15,611 nucleotides of DNA from Flavobacteriales bacterium (GTDB lineage: Bacteria > Bacteroidota > Bacteroidia > Flavobacteriales_D > Crocinitomicaceae). The translations under genes were made by a program, and so were the position numbers. Within the stretch, counting starts at the first letter, position 1. Every line of letters begins with the position of its first letter. The notes under the pieces were generated by a model. The model made no database searches and had not been told where the DNA came from. It saw nothing but the letters and a program-made list of their open reading frames with translations. Positions 1-6,612 of the stretch are shown here, in pieces. The DNA lies in assembly GCA_947458985.1 (NCBI GenBank), contig CANHBA010000033.1, positions 1 to 15,611 of the forward strand. Reading direction: 5' to 3'.

Positions 1-118
1 AAATTTCCTCTCCCACTTCATCGCGTTGCGTCAAGCTTGTAAGCGCATTCTGAAGTTCTAGCCCTGTGACGGGCTTGTACAAGTTCAAGACACGAACACC
101 TAAAGTTCTAGCCAATTG
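1..118 (-). other. Coding-like fragment, possible receiver-domain C-terminal piece
   Basis: Read on the minus strand from 118 towards 1, one frame is free of stops and looks like protein, including the stretch LGVRVLNLYKPVTGLEL followed by a helix-like QNALTSL. A Lys-Pro pair after a hydrophobic strand and before an amphipathic helix is typical of beta5-alpha5 in response-regulator or hybrid-kinase receiver domains, but the piece is too short to be sure. The frame also stays open into the antisense of ftsA, which is probably chance. No start codon or 5' part belonging to it is visible, so if real it is cut at about position 112-118, the same place where ftsA loses its 5' part. It would continue beyond position 1. 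Confidence 0.3.
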
Positions 119-885
119 CTTCCGCTGAAGCGGTGCTTTCCGACGAAGAGAAAGAAGCCGGAGTAGTACTTGTCGATATTGGTGGTGGCACAACCGACGT
201 CGCAATTTTCCACGACAGCCTCATTCGCCATACTGCAGTCATTCCTTTCGGCGGCAATGTCATTACACAAGACATCAAAGAAGGTTGCCGCATCATGCAG
301 CGTCAGGCCGAAATGTTGAAAGTGAAATTCGGCAGCGCCTTGGCTTCTGAAAGCAAAGAAAACGAAGTGGTTTGTATTCCAGGTCTGCGCGGACGCGATC
401 CAAAGGAAATTACTTTGCGCAATCTAGCGAGTATCATTCAAGCTAGAATGGAAGAAATCATCGAACTCGTTAACCTCGAAATCAAAAACTCTGGCTACGA
501 GAAAAAACTCATCGGTGGTATTGTCGTTACTGGTGGTGGTTCACAACTCAAGCACCTTACCCAACTCATCGAATACCTCACAGGTATGGATGCACGCATT
601 GGTTACCCAACAGAACACCTCGCTAATTCCAACGATATCGAGGCTTTAGCAAGCCCAATGTTTGCCACAGGAATCGGGCTTGTACTCAAAGGCTTTGAAA
701 GCTTAGAGGCTGTTCAACCTTGGGAGCAAGCAGCAGTGGTGCAACAAGACGAAGTAACGCGTGAGCAACAAGTCACGGAGAAACAAGAAAAAATCAAAAC
801 GCATTCGAACGCAGAGCGTCGGGGAGAGTTTTTTGACCGCATCTTAGGTCCGGTTAAAAAATTCTTTGACGATTCTGAAGATTAA
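115..885 (+). CDS. ftsA: Cell division protein FtsA, C-terminal part only (5' end disrupted)
   Basis: FtsA is an actin-like ATPase that tethers FtsZ filaments to the inner membrane and recruits later divisome proteins. Homology begins abruptly at codon 115 (PIASAEAV...). In the same frame there are stops at 40-42, 67-69 and 112-114, and no other plus frame of 1-114 resembles FtsA. About 256 residues remain of an expected 400-450, so the N-terminal half (domains 1A start and 1C) is absent. Visible parts, counted from the GTG at 133, are the phosphate-binding strand VDIGGGTTDVAIF (residues 14-26), the adenosine motif VVTGGGSQL (about 130-138), and a C-terminal amphipathic helix GEFFDRILGPVKKFF that should be the membrane-targeting sequence. 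A gene caller would probably start at GTG 133, which is an internal codon and not a credible natural start. ftsZ follows after 36 bases. Whether the truncation is biological or an assembly join at the sequence end cannot be decided from the window. Confidence 0.9.
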   Translation: MASAEAVLSDEEKEAGVVLVDIGGGTTDVAIFHDSLIRHTAVIPFGGNVITQDIKEGCRIMQRQAEMLKVKFGSALASESKENEVVCIPGLRGRDPKEITLRNLASIIQARMEEIIELVNLEIKNSGYEKKLIGGIVVTGGGSQLKHLTQLIEYLTGMDARIGYPTEHLANSNDIEALASPMFATGIGLVLKGFESLEAVQPWEQAAVVQQDEVTREQQVTEKQEKIKTHSNAERRGEFFDRILGPVKKFFDDSED

Positions 886-921
886 AATATTTTGACAAAC
901 TAGGTTATACACAGCAGTATT

Positions 922-2613
922 ATGGAATTTGATCTACCCAAACACGAAACACCACAAGCCGCTTCTATCATTAAAGTGATCGGAGTTGGCGGAGGAGGTT
1001 CAAATGCAGTGAACCACATGTACTTGCAAGGAATTGCAGGCGTGGACTTCATCGTATGCAATACCGACTGCCAAGCATTAGAGCTTTCACCAGTTCCGCA
1101 CAAAATTCAATTAGGACCAACGCTTACCGAAGGTCGCGGCGCGGGCATGATTCCAGATGTGGGCATGAATGCCGCTATGGAGAACATCCAAGAAATTCGC
1201 GAGCTCCTTTCCAAAGACACCAAAATGGTGTTTGTGACGGCTGGTATGGGTGGGGGAACTGGCACTGGTGCCGCTCCTGTCATTGCACAAGTTGCCAAAG
1301 ACCTCGGTATCCTCACTGTTGGTATCGTAACTGTTCCTTTTAATTTTGAAGGCCGCAAAAGACGCCAACAAGCAGAGGAAGGTTTGGAGCGCATGCGTCA
1401 AAACGTAGATACACTCCTCATTATCAACAACGAGCGTTTGCGCGAATTCGGCAAAAACATGTCTTTATCCGAGGCGTTTTCTCATGCCGACGACGTTCTA
1501 ACAGTTGCTGCAAAAGGCATTGCTGAAGTCATCTCTGTAACTGGCGCCATCAACGTCGATTTCAACGACGTCAACACCGTAATGCGCAATTCTGGCCATG
1601 CCATTATGGGTAGTGCAATTGCTGCTGGCGAAGACCGCGCAGTTGTTGCTGTTAAAAATGCCCTCACTTCACCATTGCTCTACGACAACGACATCAACGG
1701 TGCACGCTACGTATTGCTCAACATTACTTACGGTGACCGCGAGGTCATGATGGACGAAATCACAGACATCACCGATTACATTCAAGAAGCTGCGGGTTCT
1801 ACAGCCGACGTCATTTGGGGTCATGGTCACGATGCTTCCTTAGGCGATCAACTCAGCCTCACCATCATCGCTACAGGTTTTACATCTTCGCCTCTTACTG
1901 GTTTTGAAAAAAGCCCAGAGCGAACAGTTGTTGTACTAGAAGAAGAAAAGAAGCAAGAAATCACAGCTCCCTTAACTTCACCTTTTGAAACAATTGCCGC
2001 AGCACCAATAGAAACAAGCACGCCAGAGCCCTTCATGAAACAAGTAGAGGCCCCTCTCGTGAATCCTTTCCAAGTGCAAGAGCAACCAATAGACGCCGTT
2101 GCAGCCAGCGCCAAAACAACTTTCAATCTCTACGACGAGCAAGAAGAAGTTGCCTCAAACAACCAAGCTTCCATGAGTTGGGAGGTTTTTGACGTGCAAC
2201 CAGAGCCTGTACAACAAGCGCCTGTTCAACCAGTAGAATTTACAGCTCCGGTTCAAGCGACTCCAGTTCAAGCAACGCCAGTACAGCAACATGTTGTAAA
2301 GCACGTTCTTGAAGACGACAGCATTCAACGCGTAGAAATGGAGCAGCCAAAGCGCATTTTGAGCCCTGAAGAACAACAACGCAAAGTGCAAGAGCGTGTT
2401 TCACGCATTCAAGAGTTCACCTCAAAACTTCAAAAGCCAGATGGCCTTTTGGAATTCGAAAACGAACCTGCATTTGTGCGCAGAAACATTCATCTGCAAC
2501 AACAAGCGCCAAGCACACAAGAAAACATCTCTCGTTTTGGTGTAGGCACTGACGCACATGGCCAACCAACCTTGCGCAATGGAAATAATTTTTTGCACGA
2601 TAACGTAGATTAA
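922..2613 (+). CDS. ftsZ: Cell division protein FtsZ
   Basis: Tubulin-like GTPase of 563 residues that polymerises into the Z-ring at mid-cell. The GTP-binding signature GMGGGTGTG lies at residues 108-116, and the T7-loop NVDFND (211-216) supplies the catalytic Asp residues for the neighbouring subunit's GTP. The globular part ends near residue 330. It is followed by an unusually long, Gln/Pro/Glu-rich disordered linker of about 185 residues, then the conserved C-terminal peptide EPAFVRRN (515-522) that binds FtsA and other partners, and a roughly 40-residue tail ending FLHDNVD. Such long linkers and this ending are common in Bacteroidota and explain the length, compared with about 380 residues in E. 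coli. Translation starts at ATG 922, 36 bases after ftsA. The stop codon overlaps the next start (TAATG), which implies coupled translation. Confidence 0.98.
   Translation: MEFDLPKHETPQAASIIKVIGVGGGGSNAVNHMYLQGIAGVDFIVCNTDCQALELSPVPHKIQLGPTLTEGRGAGMIPDVGMNAAMENIQEIRELLSKDTKMVFVTAGMGGGTGTGAAPVIAQVAKDLGILTVGIVTVPFNFEGRKRRQQAEEGLERMRQNVDTLLIINNERLREFGKNMSLSEAFSHADDVLTVAAKGIAEVISVTGAINVDFNDVNTVMRNSGHAIMGSAIAAGEDRAVVAVKNALTSPLLYDNDINGARYVLLNITYGDREVMMDEITDITDYIQEAAGSTADVIWGHGHDASLGDQLSLTIIATGFTSSPLTGFEKSPERTVVVLEEEKKQEITAPLTSPFETIAAAPIETSTPEPFMKQVEAPLVNPFQVQEQPIDAVAASAKTTFNLYDEQEEVASNNQASMSWEVFDVQPEPVQQAPVQPVEFTAPVQATPVQATPVQQHVVKHVLEDDSIQRVEMEQPKRILSPEEQQRKVQERVSRIQEFTSKLQKPDGLLEFENEPAFVRRNIHLQQQAPSTQENISRFGVGTDAHGQPTLRNGNNFLHDNVD
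2248..2289 (+). repeat. Short tandem repeat in the FtsZ linker
   Basis: The linker of FtsZ contains two tandem copies of the five-residue unit PVQAT followed by a partial PVQQ. At DNA level the copies differ at third codon positions (GTTCAAGCGACT versus GTTCAAGCAACG), so this is a diverged protein-level repeat, not a fresh DNA duplication. It probably reflects drift in a disordered, composition-constrained linker. Confidence 0.6.
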
Positions 2614-3065
2614 TGATGACATTCACAGAACGCATCAACTTAGATATTAAGAATGCAATGCTTGCCAAAGAAAAGGAGAAGCTTGCTGCCTTACGCGATA
2701 TCAAATCTAAATTATTATTAGAGGCAACTTCTGGTGCAGATGCAGAAGTATCTGAAGAAACCGCCATTAAAATCTGCATGAAGCTGCACAAACAGCGTAT
2801 GGAGACCTACACCCTTTACAACCAACAAGAGCGCCCAGACCTCGCAGCCGAAGAACTTTATCAAGCGCAAGTCATAGAAGCTTATTTGCCAAAAATGCTG
2901 ACCGAAGACGAAATCCGTGCTGAAGTTCAAGCGGCAATTGCCCAAACCGGCGCAAGTGGCCCCCAAGACATGGGTAAGGTAATGGGTATTTTATCGGGAA
3001 AATTAGCAGGAAAAGCTGATGGCAAAGTCATTGCCGCACTTGTCAAAGAGACCCTCGCCAACTAA
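2613..3065 (+). CDS. GatB/YqeY domain-containing protein
   Basis: A 150-residue protein of the GatB/YqeY family, a small helical fold related to the C-terminal tRNA-binding domain of amidotransferase subunit GatB. The N-terminus (TERINLDIKNAMLAKEKEKL) and the C-terminal block with GPQDMGKVMG and KLAGKADGK followed by a helix are characteristic. The family is thought to act on or near tRNA, but the precise role of stand-alone YqeY proteins is not known. The gene starts at ATG 2613 overlapping the ftsZ stop, or at the adjacent ATG 2616. Its own stop overlaps the mtnB start in the same TAATG arrangement. The position directly behind ftsZ is common in Bacteroidota. Confidence 0.93.
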   Translation: MMTFTERINLDIKNAMLAKEKEKLAALRDIKSKLLLEATSGADAEVSEETAIKICMKLHKQRMETYTLYNQQERPDLAAEELYQAQVIEAYLPKMLTEDEIRAEVQAAIAQTGASGPQDMGKVMGILSGKLAGKADGKVIAALVKETLAN

Positions 3066-3646
3066 TGAAAGCCGCATTCGCACAACTTATACGCACCTTA
3101 AATGCGAGGGGTTGGTCGCCGGCCACCTCCACCAACTATTCATTTATAGATGAGCACCAACAATGTTGGGTATCTCGATCTGGAGTGCATAAATCCGATT
3201 TCACGGAGCAAGACTTCATGACCATCGATTCTACTGGCATTGGAACAGGTATGTTTCATGGCACCAAGCCTTCGGACGAAACCCAAATTCACCTTTGGAT
3301 TTACAAAAACTTCCCCGAAGCAAAGGTTGTGTTGCACAGTCATGGTAAATACCCCGTTCTCATCTCTCAATTCAACGAAGATTTCTTTCCGGTGCAAGGC
3401 TATGAAATCCAAAAAGGATTCAAAGGCTGCCTGAGTCATCTCGATAGCCTCGAGATTCCGATTGTAGATAACCAACAAGACATGGCTTTACTGTGTCACC
3501 AACTAGACGAGCGCGTTTCTGCCATTCAGCAGCATTGCTTTATTATTGCAGGTCACGGTACCTATGCATGGGGCGCCACACTTTTTGACGCGCAACGGCA
3601 CCTCGAGACCCTTGATTACCTTTGCGAATGTGAATTTTTATTATAG
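3065..3646 (+). CDS. mtnB: Methylthioribulose-1-phosphate dehydratase MtnB
   Basis: A 193-residue class II aldolase-fold enzyme that dehydrates 5-methylthioribulose 1-phosphate to 2,3-diketo-5-methylthiopentyl-1-phosphate in the methionine salvage pathway. The zinc ligands are visible as HSH (His91, His93) in VVLHSHGKYPVL and His164 in GHGTYAWGAT. Glu72 in KPSDETQIH matches the catalytic acid/base position of the family. The C-terminal AQRHLETLDYLCECE helix also fits MtnB better than fuculose aldolases or AraD. It starts at ATG 3065 overlapping the yqeY stop, and mtnD follows after 3 bases. The two next genes carry out the two following steps of the pathway, which makes the substrate assignment firm. 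Confidence 0.95.
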   Translation: MKAAFAQLIRTLNARGWSPATSTNYSFIDEHQQCWVSRSGVHKSDFTEQDFMTIDSTGIGTGMFHGTKPSDETQIHLWIYKNFPEAKVVLHSHGKYPVLISQFNEDFFPVQGYEIQKGFKGCLSHLDSLEIPIVDNQQDMALLCHQLDERVSAIQQHCFIIAGHGTYAWGATLFDAQRHLETLDYLCECEFLL

Positions 3647-3649
3647 CAA

Positions 3650-4195
3650 ATGGCCATTCTATCTATTCCCGATGAAGCTATTCAAATCCAAGATCCGCTT
3701 CAAATTAAGAACTATTTAGCCCAATACGGCGTATTTTTTGATCAATGGACCTGCGGCGTTCAATTCAACGACGACGCTAGCCAAGAAGAAATTCTAGCAG
3801 CCTACGCAAAAGACCTTCAGCCATTCATGGAAAACGGCGGATACCAAAGTGCAGATGTCATTTCCATTCATGCACTCACCCCGAATTACGACCAAATTCG
3901 AGCGAAATTTCTTGCCGAACATACCCACGATGAAGACGAAATTCGTTTTTTTGTCGACGGACAAGGCTTGTTCTGGTTCCATCTTCAAGATGCTCCAATT
4001 TTCAATGTGTTGTGTCAAAGAGGAGACCTTATCAGTGTGCCTACCGGAACCAAACATTGGTTTGATGCTGGTGTCACAGCACCTTTTGTGAAGGCCATCC
4101 GAATTTTCACCGACATGACCGGTTGGACGCCCCACTATACCCAGTCGGGCGTTGAAACCAAATATCAAAATTTTAAAGCACCAACTGTTGGATAA
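3650..4195 (+). CDS. mtnD: Acireductone dioxygenase MtnD
   Basis: A 181-residue cupin metalloenzyme that oxidises 1,2-dihydroxy-3-keto-5-methylthiopentene with O2. With Fe(II) it yields formate and the 2-oxo acid precursor of methionine; with Ni(II) it yields CO, formate and methylthiopropionate. The metal ligands are seen as HTHDEDE (His91, His93, Glu97) and His136 in GTKHWFD, the spacing known for the family. The downstream block FTDMTGWTPHYT is also typical. Sequence cannot tell which metal is used. The start ATG lies 3 bases after the mtnB stop, and the 3' end probably overlaps the mtnC start by 8 bases. Confidence 0.96.
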   Translation: MAILSIPDEAIQIQDPLQIKNYLAQYGVFFDQWTCGVQFNDDASQEEILAAYAKDLQPFMENGGYQSADVISIHALTPNYDQIRAKFLAEHTHDEDEIRFFVDGQGLFWFHLQDAPIFNVLCQRGDLISVPTGTKHWFDAGVTAPFVKAIRIFTDMTGWTPHYTQSGVETKYQNFKAPTVG

Positions 4196-4871
4196 GCGCA
4201 TCAAATATATCTTAACGGATATCGAAGGAACCACTAGCTCTGTACACTTTGTATACGAAGTATTGTTTCCTTATTTCAGAACACATCTCAACGACCTCAC
4301 GAAGCATGCACAAATCAATGAGGTCAAACAAGCTTTTTCTGAAGTCATAGAAATTGCCGCCCAAGAAGAAGGACGCCACCTCACAACAACTGAAGAGGTC
4401 CTCGCTTGCCTGCACAAGTGGAGTGAGGAAGACAGAAAACTAACGCCTTTGAAAGCCTTGCAAGGCGTCATTTGGAAGAATGCTTATGAAACTGGCGCTA
4501 TAACAGGACATGTCTATGATGATGTCCCCACCGCTCTCAATCAATGGCGCGCTATGGGCTTAAAGATTGGCGTTTTCTCATCCGGTTCAATTGCAGCTCA
4601 AAAGTTACTTTTTCATTTCAGCGATTTTGGTGATTTATCAGGCCATTTTTCCAATCATTTTGACACGACAACCGGTGGTAAAAAAGAGTTAGCGACCTAT
4701 CAGAAAATTGCTCAGTTTTTAGGTTTTGAAGCAGATGAGATTTTATTTTTGTCAGACATTTCAGCTGAGCTCGAGGCAGCTGCTGCTGCAGGAATGCAAA
4801 CAATACAGTTGCTCAGGCCGGGCACAGTGGCGAATTGGCCACATACGGCTGCTCACTTTTTAGCTATTTAA
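4188..4871 (+). CDS. mtnC: Bifunctional enolase-phosphatase MtnC
   Basis: A HAD-superfamily enzyme of about 227 residues that enolises 2,3-diketo-5-methylthiopentyl-1-phosphate and then removes the phosphate, giving the acireductone used by MtnD. HAD motif I appears in the MtnC-specific form LTDIEGTTSS near the N-terminus, motif II as VFSSGS, the motif III lysine region as GGKKELATYQKIA, and motif IV as LFLSDISAELEAA. No ATG is available. TTG 4188 (or CTG 4185) gives MDKRIKYILTDIEG, which matches the usual MtnC length and overlaps mtnD by only 8 bases. TTG 4152 would add 12 residues and a 44-base overlap. This is the last gene before the terminator at 4888-4919. Confidence 0.94.
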   Translation: MDKRIKYILTDIEGTTSSVHFVYEVLFPYFRTHLNDLTKHAQINEVKQAFSEVIEIAAQEEGRHLTTTEEVLACLHKWSEEDRKLTPLKALQGVIWKNAYETGAITGHVYDDVPTALNQWRAMGLKIGVFSSGSIAAQKLLFHFSDFGDLSGHFSNHFDTTTGGKKELATYQKIAQFLGFEADEILFLSDISAELEAAAAAGMQTIQLLRPGTVANWPHTAAHFLAI

Positions 4872-4887
4872 GCAAATTGTTAGCAAC

Positions 4888-4919
4888 AAAAAAAGCCACT
4901 CCGAAGAGTGGCTTTTTTT
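4888..4919. terminator. Bidirectional rho-independent terminator
   Basis: A perfect 7-base-pair stem GCCACTC/GAGTGGC (4895-4901 and 4906-4912) with a CGAA loop is flanked by seven A on the left and seven T on the right. It therefore works as a terminator on both strands. It sits between the convergent ends of mtnC (plus) and the DUF1573 gene (minus), closing both transcripts. Confidence 0.93.
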
Positions 4920-4936
4920 ATAAACGGATGTTTAGA

Positions 4937-5380
4937 TTAGTTGTTGGTAGGTGCACCAGCATTGTTTACTGGCATTCCGCTTTCTGGAGCAGGACCGACT
5001 TCGCCTTTGATGCGGATCACTTTATTTGGCTCATTGAGCGCATTTGAAGTAATGGTAACGCTTTTGTTGATCGGGCCCGGACGATTCGTGTCGTATTTAA
5101 CACGGATAGTTCCTTTTGCTCCTGGAGCAATTGGTTCTTTCGGCCACTCAGGAACTGTACAACCGCAAGATCCTTTGGCGTTAGAAATGATCAACGGCTC
5201 GTCGCCTGTGTTTTTGAACTCAAAAGAACAATAAGGCTCGCCACCATATTTGATGTTACCGTAGTCATGTACTTCTTTGTTAAATTCAATTTTAGCACCT
5301 TTTTCAATTTGTGCATTGACGCTGTTGAGGCCAAGTACAGCCATGAAAACAACACCAAAAGAAAGCAATAATTTTTTCAT
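4937..5380 (-). CDS. Secreted DUF1573 family protein
   Basis: A 147-residue protein with a clear Sec signal peptide (MKKLLLSFGVVFMAVLGLNSVNA, cleavage after about residue 23). The rest is a single immunoglobulin-like, beta-rich domain of the DUF1573 family: an F/HDYGNI start, FEFKNTGDEPLIIS, and the family signature GSCGCTVP with Cys72 and Cys74. Such proteins are abundant in Bacteroidota and exported; their function is not known. The C-terminal tail (PAPESGMPVNNAGAPTNN) looks disordered. The gene is last in the minus-strand run, 73 bases after corA. A TATCTTTC sequence at 5401-5408 (minus strand) is one base off the Bacteroidota -7 consensus, so it may have its own promoter. Confidence 0.92.
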   Translation of the reverse strand: MKKLLLSFGVVFMAVLGLNSVNAQIEKGAKIEFNKEVHDYGNIKYGGEPYCSFEFKNTGDEPLIISNAKGSCGCTVPEWPKEPIAPGAKGTIRVKYDTNRPGPINKSVTITSNALNEPNKVIRIKGEVGPAPESGMPVNNAGAPTNN

Positions 5381-5453
5381 ATGTATCAGTTTAACTTTCC
5401 GAAAGATAAGGAGCTTATTTTCGAGTTGAAGGTATTTAACACTTCATTAACAT

Positions 5454-6461
5454 CTAATCGCGCTTGAGCCAACCGCGCTTCATAAAGAAAATAAATAAGC
5501 TAAAACTCAGCACCAACATGAACCCAACAACGGCATAATAACCATAACGGTAGCCTAATTCTGGCATGTGTTCGAAATTCATACCGTAAACACCAACGAT
5601 AAAAGTGAGTGGAATAAAAATACTACTGACCACTGTTAATACTTTCATGATGTGGTTCATGCGTTGCCCTTGGACAGCATAATACAAATTGGCTAGTCCG
5701 TCTAAAATTTGTTTGTGTGCTTCAATGTCTTCAAGGAGGCTCACGCAGCTATTGCGAAGATTTTTGTAGTAATGTTTATTGCTGCTATCAATAAGTGCGT
5801 TATCCATCGATTCTAGAACGGCAAGAAGATCTTTAATAGGTTGAACTAACTTTCTCAAATTAATGAGTTGTCTTTTTTGGAGTTCGATTTCACGCAATAA
5901 GTCAGACTGCATTTGGGAATGGATGCGTTTGTCTATGCGGTCTATCTCATCAGATACCTCCGTCGTGTATTGAAAAAGTTCATCGAGCAAGGTATCGAGT
6001 AAACGAAATAATAAGAAGTCTGCTTTTTGATTGCGAATTTTTCCTTTTGATTTTTCAATGCGCTCGCGCACCTCTCCAAAATGTTGTCCTTCATTGGTTT
6101 GAAACGAAAGTAGGTAATGAGCACCTAGGACAAAAGTAATTTGATCCGTTAGCTCAGTATCTTGGCAATTGTTGCGAAGCGTGTGTAATTGGAAAAACAG
6201 ATAAGTGGGGTATTCTTCAACTTTAGCACGTCGGAGTGGCAAGAAAATACTTTCGGTGCTGAGTTTATCGAGGCCTATTTTCTGACAGAGTTTTTCAATG
6301 CTACTGCGGTCGTCGAGGTTGTGGAAATTAAGCCAATAGACGTTGTCAGCATCTATTAAATCGGGATTGAATTCATTTGCAAAATCAGTAGCCTCAGCTG
6401 TTTTGACTGAAAAGAAATCTTGGCCATATTGATAGGCTTGTGCCTTATGTGTGAGTTTCAT
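5454..6461 (-). CDS. corA: CorA-type divalent cation transporter
   Basis: An inner-membrane pentameric channel for Mg2+/Co2+ or another divalent cation. The 335-residue protein has a large cytoplasmic N-terminal domain and a long helix with many charged residues. It ends in two C-terminal membrane segments, with the family's selectivity signature YGMN (GMN at 293-295) between them, then a short loop and the basic end KRGWLKRD. I chose ATG 6461 (MKLTHKAQAYQYG). A TTG at 6512 would add 17 residues that are actually encoded opposite the small membrane-protein gene's frame, and almost the whole of that gene would be overlapped. Its position directly behind feoAB and the small ORF raises the possibility that its physiological ion is linked to iron or manganese, but the motif alone does not show this. 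Confidence 0.93.
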   Translation of the reverse strand: MKLTHKAQAYQYGQDFFSVKTAEATDFANEFNPDLIDADNVYWLNFHNLDDRSSIEKLCQKIGLDKLSTESIFLPLRRAKVEEYPTYLFFQLHTLRNNCQDTELTDQITFVLGAHYLLSFQTNEGQHFGEVRERIEKSKGKIRNQKADFLLFRLLDTLLDELFQYTTEVSDEIDRIDKRIHSQMQSDLLREIELQKRQLINLRKLVQPIKDLLAVLESMDNALIDSSNKHYYKNLRNSCVSLLEDIEAHKQILDGLANLYYAVQGQRMNHIMKVLTVVSSIFIPLTFIVGVYGMNFEHMPELGYRYGYYAVVGFMLVLSFSLFIFFMKRGWLKRD

Positions 6462-6588
6462 TGGAATGCTTTGGCGTGAGTCCGCAACCTTTGCAATTGG
6501 TTTGCTGTGCAAAAAACAATTGGTAGTAGTGACGCAGTAAATAAATGACTGCCAAAAGAACTATGGATATGACCAACAATTTTTGCAT
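6445..6588 (-). CDS. Small Cys-containing membrane protein (FeoB-associated type)
   Basis: A 47-residue ORF starting at ATG 6588: a short N-terminus, one hydrophobic segment (LLVISIVLLAVIYLL, residues 4-18), a basic/aromatic stretch RHYYQLFF, and a Cys pair in NCKGCGL (Cys32, Cys35) near the C-terminus. This layout matches the small FeoB-associated Cys-rich membrane proteins that often follow feoB in Bacteroidota and Firmicutes; these are thought to help FeoB, perhaps by handling iron. It starts 24 bases after the feoB stop, on the same strand, and its last 17 bases overlap the corA start at ATG 6461. This one has only two Cys, fewer than many relatives. It is too short for a confident family call, but position, topology and the CxxC agree. 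Confidence 0.72.
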   Translation of the reverse strand: MQKLLVISIVLLAVIYLLRHYYQLFFAQQTNCKGCGLTPKHSNETHT

Positions 6589-6612
6589 GATCGAAAGTTA
6601 ATGAAATTGTGC

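Noticed and set aside
886..921. TTGACA-like sequence between ftsA and ftsZ as a sigma-70 promoter
   Set aside because: The following TATAC is only eight bases away, the wrong spacing, and no exact TAnnTTTG is present.
2417..2791. Minus-strand ORF across the ftsZ-yqeY boundary
   Set aside because: Antisense to two well-supported coupled genes; Cys- and Phe-rich shadow translation with no recognisable motif.
3794..4234. 146-residue minus-strand ORF opposite mtnD
   Set aside because: It lies wholly over mtnD and the mtnC start, which have full catalytic motifs on the plus strand; its translation resembles no protein.
6462..6512. N-terminal extension of CorA from TTG 6512
   Set aside because: The added residues are encoded by bases of the small membrane-protein gene read in another frame, and ATG 6461 gives a normal CorA start.
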